NCBI GenBank assembly: GCA_902764015.1 | Contig: CACWUH010000002.1 | Coordinates: forward strand, 1-44,900 | Direction of reading: 5' to 3' | From: an uncultured Methanobrevibacter sp. | GTDB taxonomy: Archaea; Methanobacteriota; Methanobacteria; Methanobacteriales; Methanobacteriaceae | DNA: 44,900 nucleotides | Part shown: positions 43,753 to 44,900 of the stretch, piece after piece | Layout of the letters: each line of letters starts with the position of its first letter | Numbering within the stretch: position 1 is the stretch's first letter | The notes under the pieces: generated by a model | What the model saw: only the letters and a program-made list of their open reading frames with translations | Told to the model about the DNA's origin: nothing | Databases searched by the model: none | Program-made: the position numbers and the translations under genes

Positions 43753-43889
43753 AAAACTAAACTCCAAAATTCACTATATATTATATAATGAAATTATTGT
43801 TTAAATAAATATGCAAAATTGGCGAAATTTGAATGATGATATTCAGTTGCAAATGTTAAAAAGAGTAAAATCAAGAGAGCTGAACCCCC

Positions 43890-44000
43890 TTAATCAGTGA
43901 AAATCTCATCATACTCTACATCCATTCCAATACGCATGTAGAAATTATGAATTATCGTCCTACCAGTTGAATCCAATGATTTCAAAAGGTATTTTAATAA
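43890..44000 (-). pseudogene. Possible C-terminal gene remnant (36 codons)
   Basis: On the minus strand a frame without an ATG start or ribosome site reads KYLLKSLDSTGRTIIHNFYM and then RIGMDVEYDEIFTD before a stop. The composition looks coding (mixed helix and strand, well-spread charges), and it is cut off by a stop at 44001-44003. It may be the tail of a decayed gene. I do not recognise the family. Confidence 0.25.
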
Positions 44001-44057
44001 CTACCCCAACCAATAATCCTGTTTACACTTTTAAAAACTGAAAAGTTATTATGTAGT

Positions 44058-44762
44058 CTAAACACCTCCCATATAGTATGGTATGATTGAAAACAAATCA
44101 TATACTAAATGTATTAAATAACATAATACTAAGTTTTTAGTTTTGACATACACCAATGGCAATATAATTGAATTGAATCCAATTGCTATTAAAAGGAATA
44201 ATATTGAAAAACCATATGCTGGTATGTGAACGAGTGAAAAAAGTATTTGTGATATGATTATGGCCACAATAATAGCTGCTTTTCTACCTATTGACTTGTA
44301 TAAATATGCCGTTGCGATAATCAATGGTATGAATTTAATTAGTTCCTCACCCCATAATTGTATTACCAAACGTATAATCATTGAAAACGGCGAACCATTC
44401 ACTGCACTGTCAGTTAGCACAGGCACTCCCAATAAAGAAATAATATTGTTGCCTATAACTCCCAATACCACCATCATTATAAAACCGATTATCACTATTA
44501 AAATATCTTTAGGTTTAGGTTTTCTGAAAATATTTGACATGTCATCTTTAAATACATACACTATAGTTAATAATGGTGCAAGGGCAACAATCAATGCTTT
44601 AAGAAATTCATTGCCCGTAGGAGGTATTATGAATGGTGTTGCGGCCGCTATAAAAAATCCGATTAGTAAAATTACCACATTTTTTGTTGTGAACCTATAG
44701 TCGCCATTAAGAAATGGCAAATCATATTCCTTATCTTCCAACTTAAAAAAATCATTTGTCAT
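44058..44762 (-). CDS. CPBP (CAAX-like) intramembrane metalloprotease family protein
   Basis: The 234-residue product has about seven to eight membrane segments and the three CPBP motifs: GEELIKF (an EExxxR-like motif with F in place of R), FSLVH (FxxxH) and HLVYD (HxxxD). Family members cleave or bind prenylated or peptide substrates in the membrane and often serve self-immunity to peptides. The changed last position of motif 1 leaves activity uncertain. ATG 44762 follows GGGAG by 7-8 nt. It stands alone at the right edge; nothing was recognised between it and base 44900 except an A/T-rich promoter region. Confidence 0.82.
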   Translation of the reverse strand: MTNDFFKLEDKEYDLPFLNGDYRFTTKNVVILLIGFFIAAATPFIIPPTGNEFLKALIVALAPLLTIVYVFKDDMSNIFRKPKPKDILIVIIGFIMMVVLGVIGNNIISLLGVPVLTDSAVNGSPFSMIIRLVIQLWGEELIKFIPLIIATAYLYKSIGRKAAIIVAIIISQILFSLVHIPAYGFSILFLLIAIGFNSIILPLVYVKTKNLVLCYLIHLVYDLFSIIPYYMGGV

Positions 44763-44900
44763 TTTAAAACTCCCAAAAATTTTTGTGACATCCAATATGT
44801 TTTTGCATTTTTAATAATATTAATTCTTTTTAAAATTTACATAGTAATTTTTTCTTTGTTATGTTTATTCTACTATTGAAAATTGAATATTTTTTAATAG

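Overview
The window looks like a chromosomal segment of a low-GC, hydrogenotrophic methanogenic archaeon of the order Methanobacteriales, most like Methanobrevibacter. Reasons: HdrC; a block of methanogenesis marker proteins (3, 6, 5, 15, 17 and 2); group II chaperonin; archaeal GHMP-type shikimate kinase; Nob1, S17e and diphthine synthase; a pseudomurein-peptidase-like surface protein; TATA (box A) promoters; and Shine-Dalgarno sites of GGAGGTG type. Gut-dwelling, bacteria-derived accessory traits (exonuclease VII, MATE transporter, DUF2142 and GT39-type membrane proteins, CbiZ) fit Methanobrevibacter.

Layout. 1-843: 5' part of hdrC with a long acidic repeat extension. 1-3.1 kb: TGT-like protein and two uncharacterised genes, one coiled coil. 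3.2-5.1 kb: a tiny ribbon-helix-helix gene with a palindrome at its promoter, an HSL-type esterase, then 640 bp without coding that holds two homologous structured RNA candidates. 5.1-7.3 kb: dphB and trm5 divergent from a 35-bp spacer, plus a small hypothetical. 7.6-11.3 kb: membrane and surface proteins. 11.4-15.2 kb: mtnA, ppaC and a GT-C glycosyltransferase. 15.4-20.6 kb: nifB and the mmp3-mmp6-mmp5-mmp15-mmp17 operon (methyl-CoM reductase activation). 20.7-22.3 kb: two exported enzymes. 22.4-25.8 kb: nob1, DUF2117, mmp2 and DUF4013, all on the minus strand. 25.84-26.04 kb: eighteen exact 11-bp repeat units. 26.1-28.1 kb: three winged-helix regulators, followed by moaB. 28.6-35.2 kb: pyrE, PRC-barrel, MATE, xseAB, cbiZ and thermosome. 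35.6-36.8 kb: a 31-residue-repeat coiled coil. 37.0-43.8 kb: minus-strand biosynthesis block (asd, dapB, dapA, lysC; S17e, chorismate mutase; shikimate kinase, GT4). 44.0-44.8 kb: CPBP-type membrane protease.

The most unusual non-coding signals are (i) the 18 x 11-bp helically phased, dyad-like array at 25841-26038 ahead of the FilR1-type regulators; (ii) two tandem paralogous small RNA candidates at 4629-4754 and 4988-5109, with a conserved loop that looks like an anti-Shine-Dalgarno sequence and matches the mmp3 leader over 12 nt with one G.U; and (iii) a palindrome inside the mtnA core promoter. The most suggestive gene context is nifB directly after the MCR-activation marker operon. No tRNA, rRNA, insertion sequence or CRISPR array was recognised. 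All functional calls come from reading motifs by eye; no database search was run.
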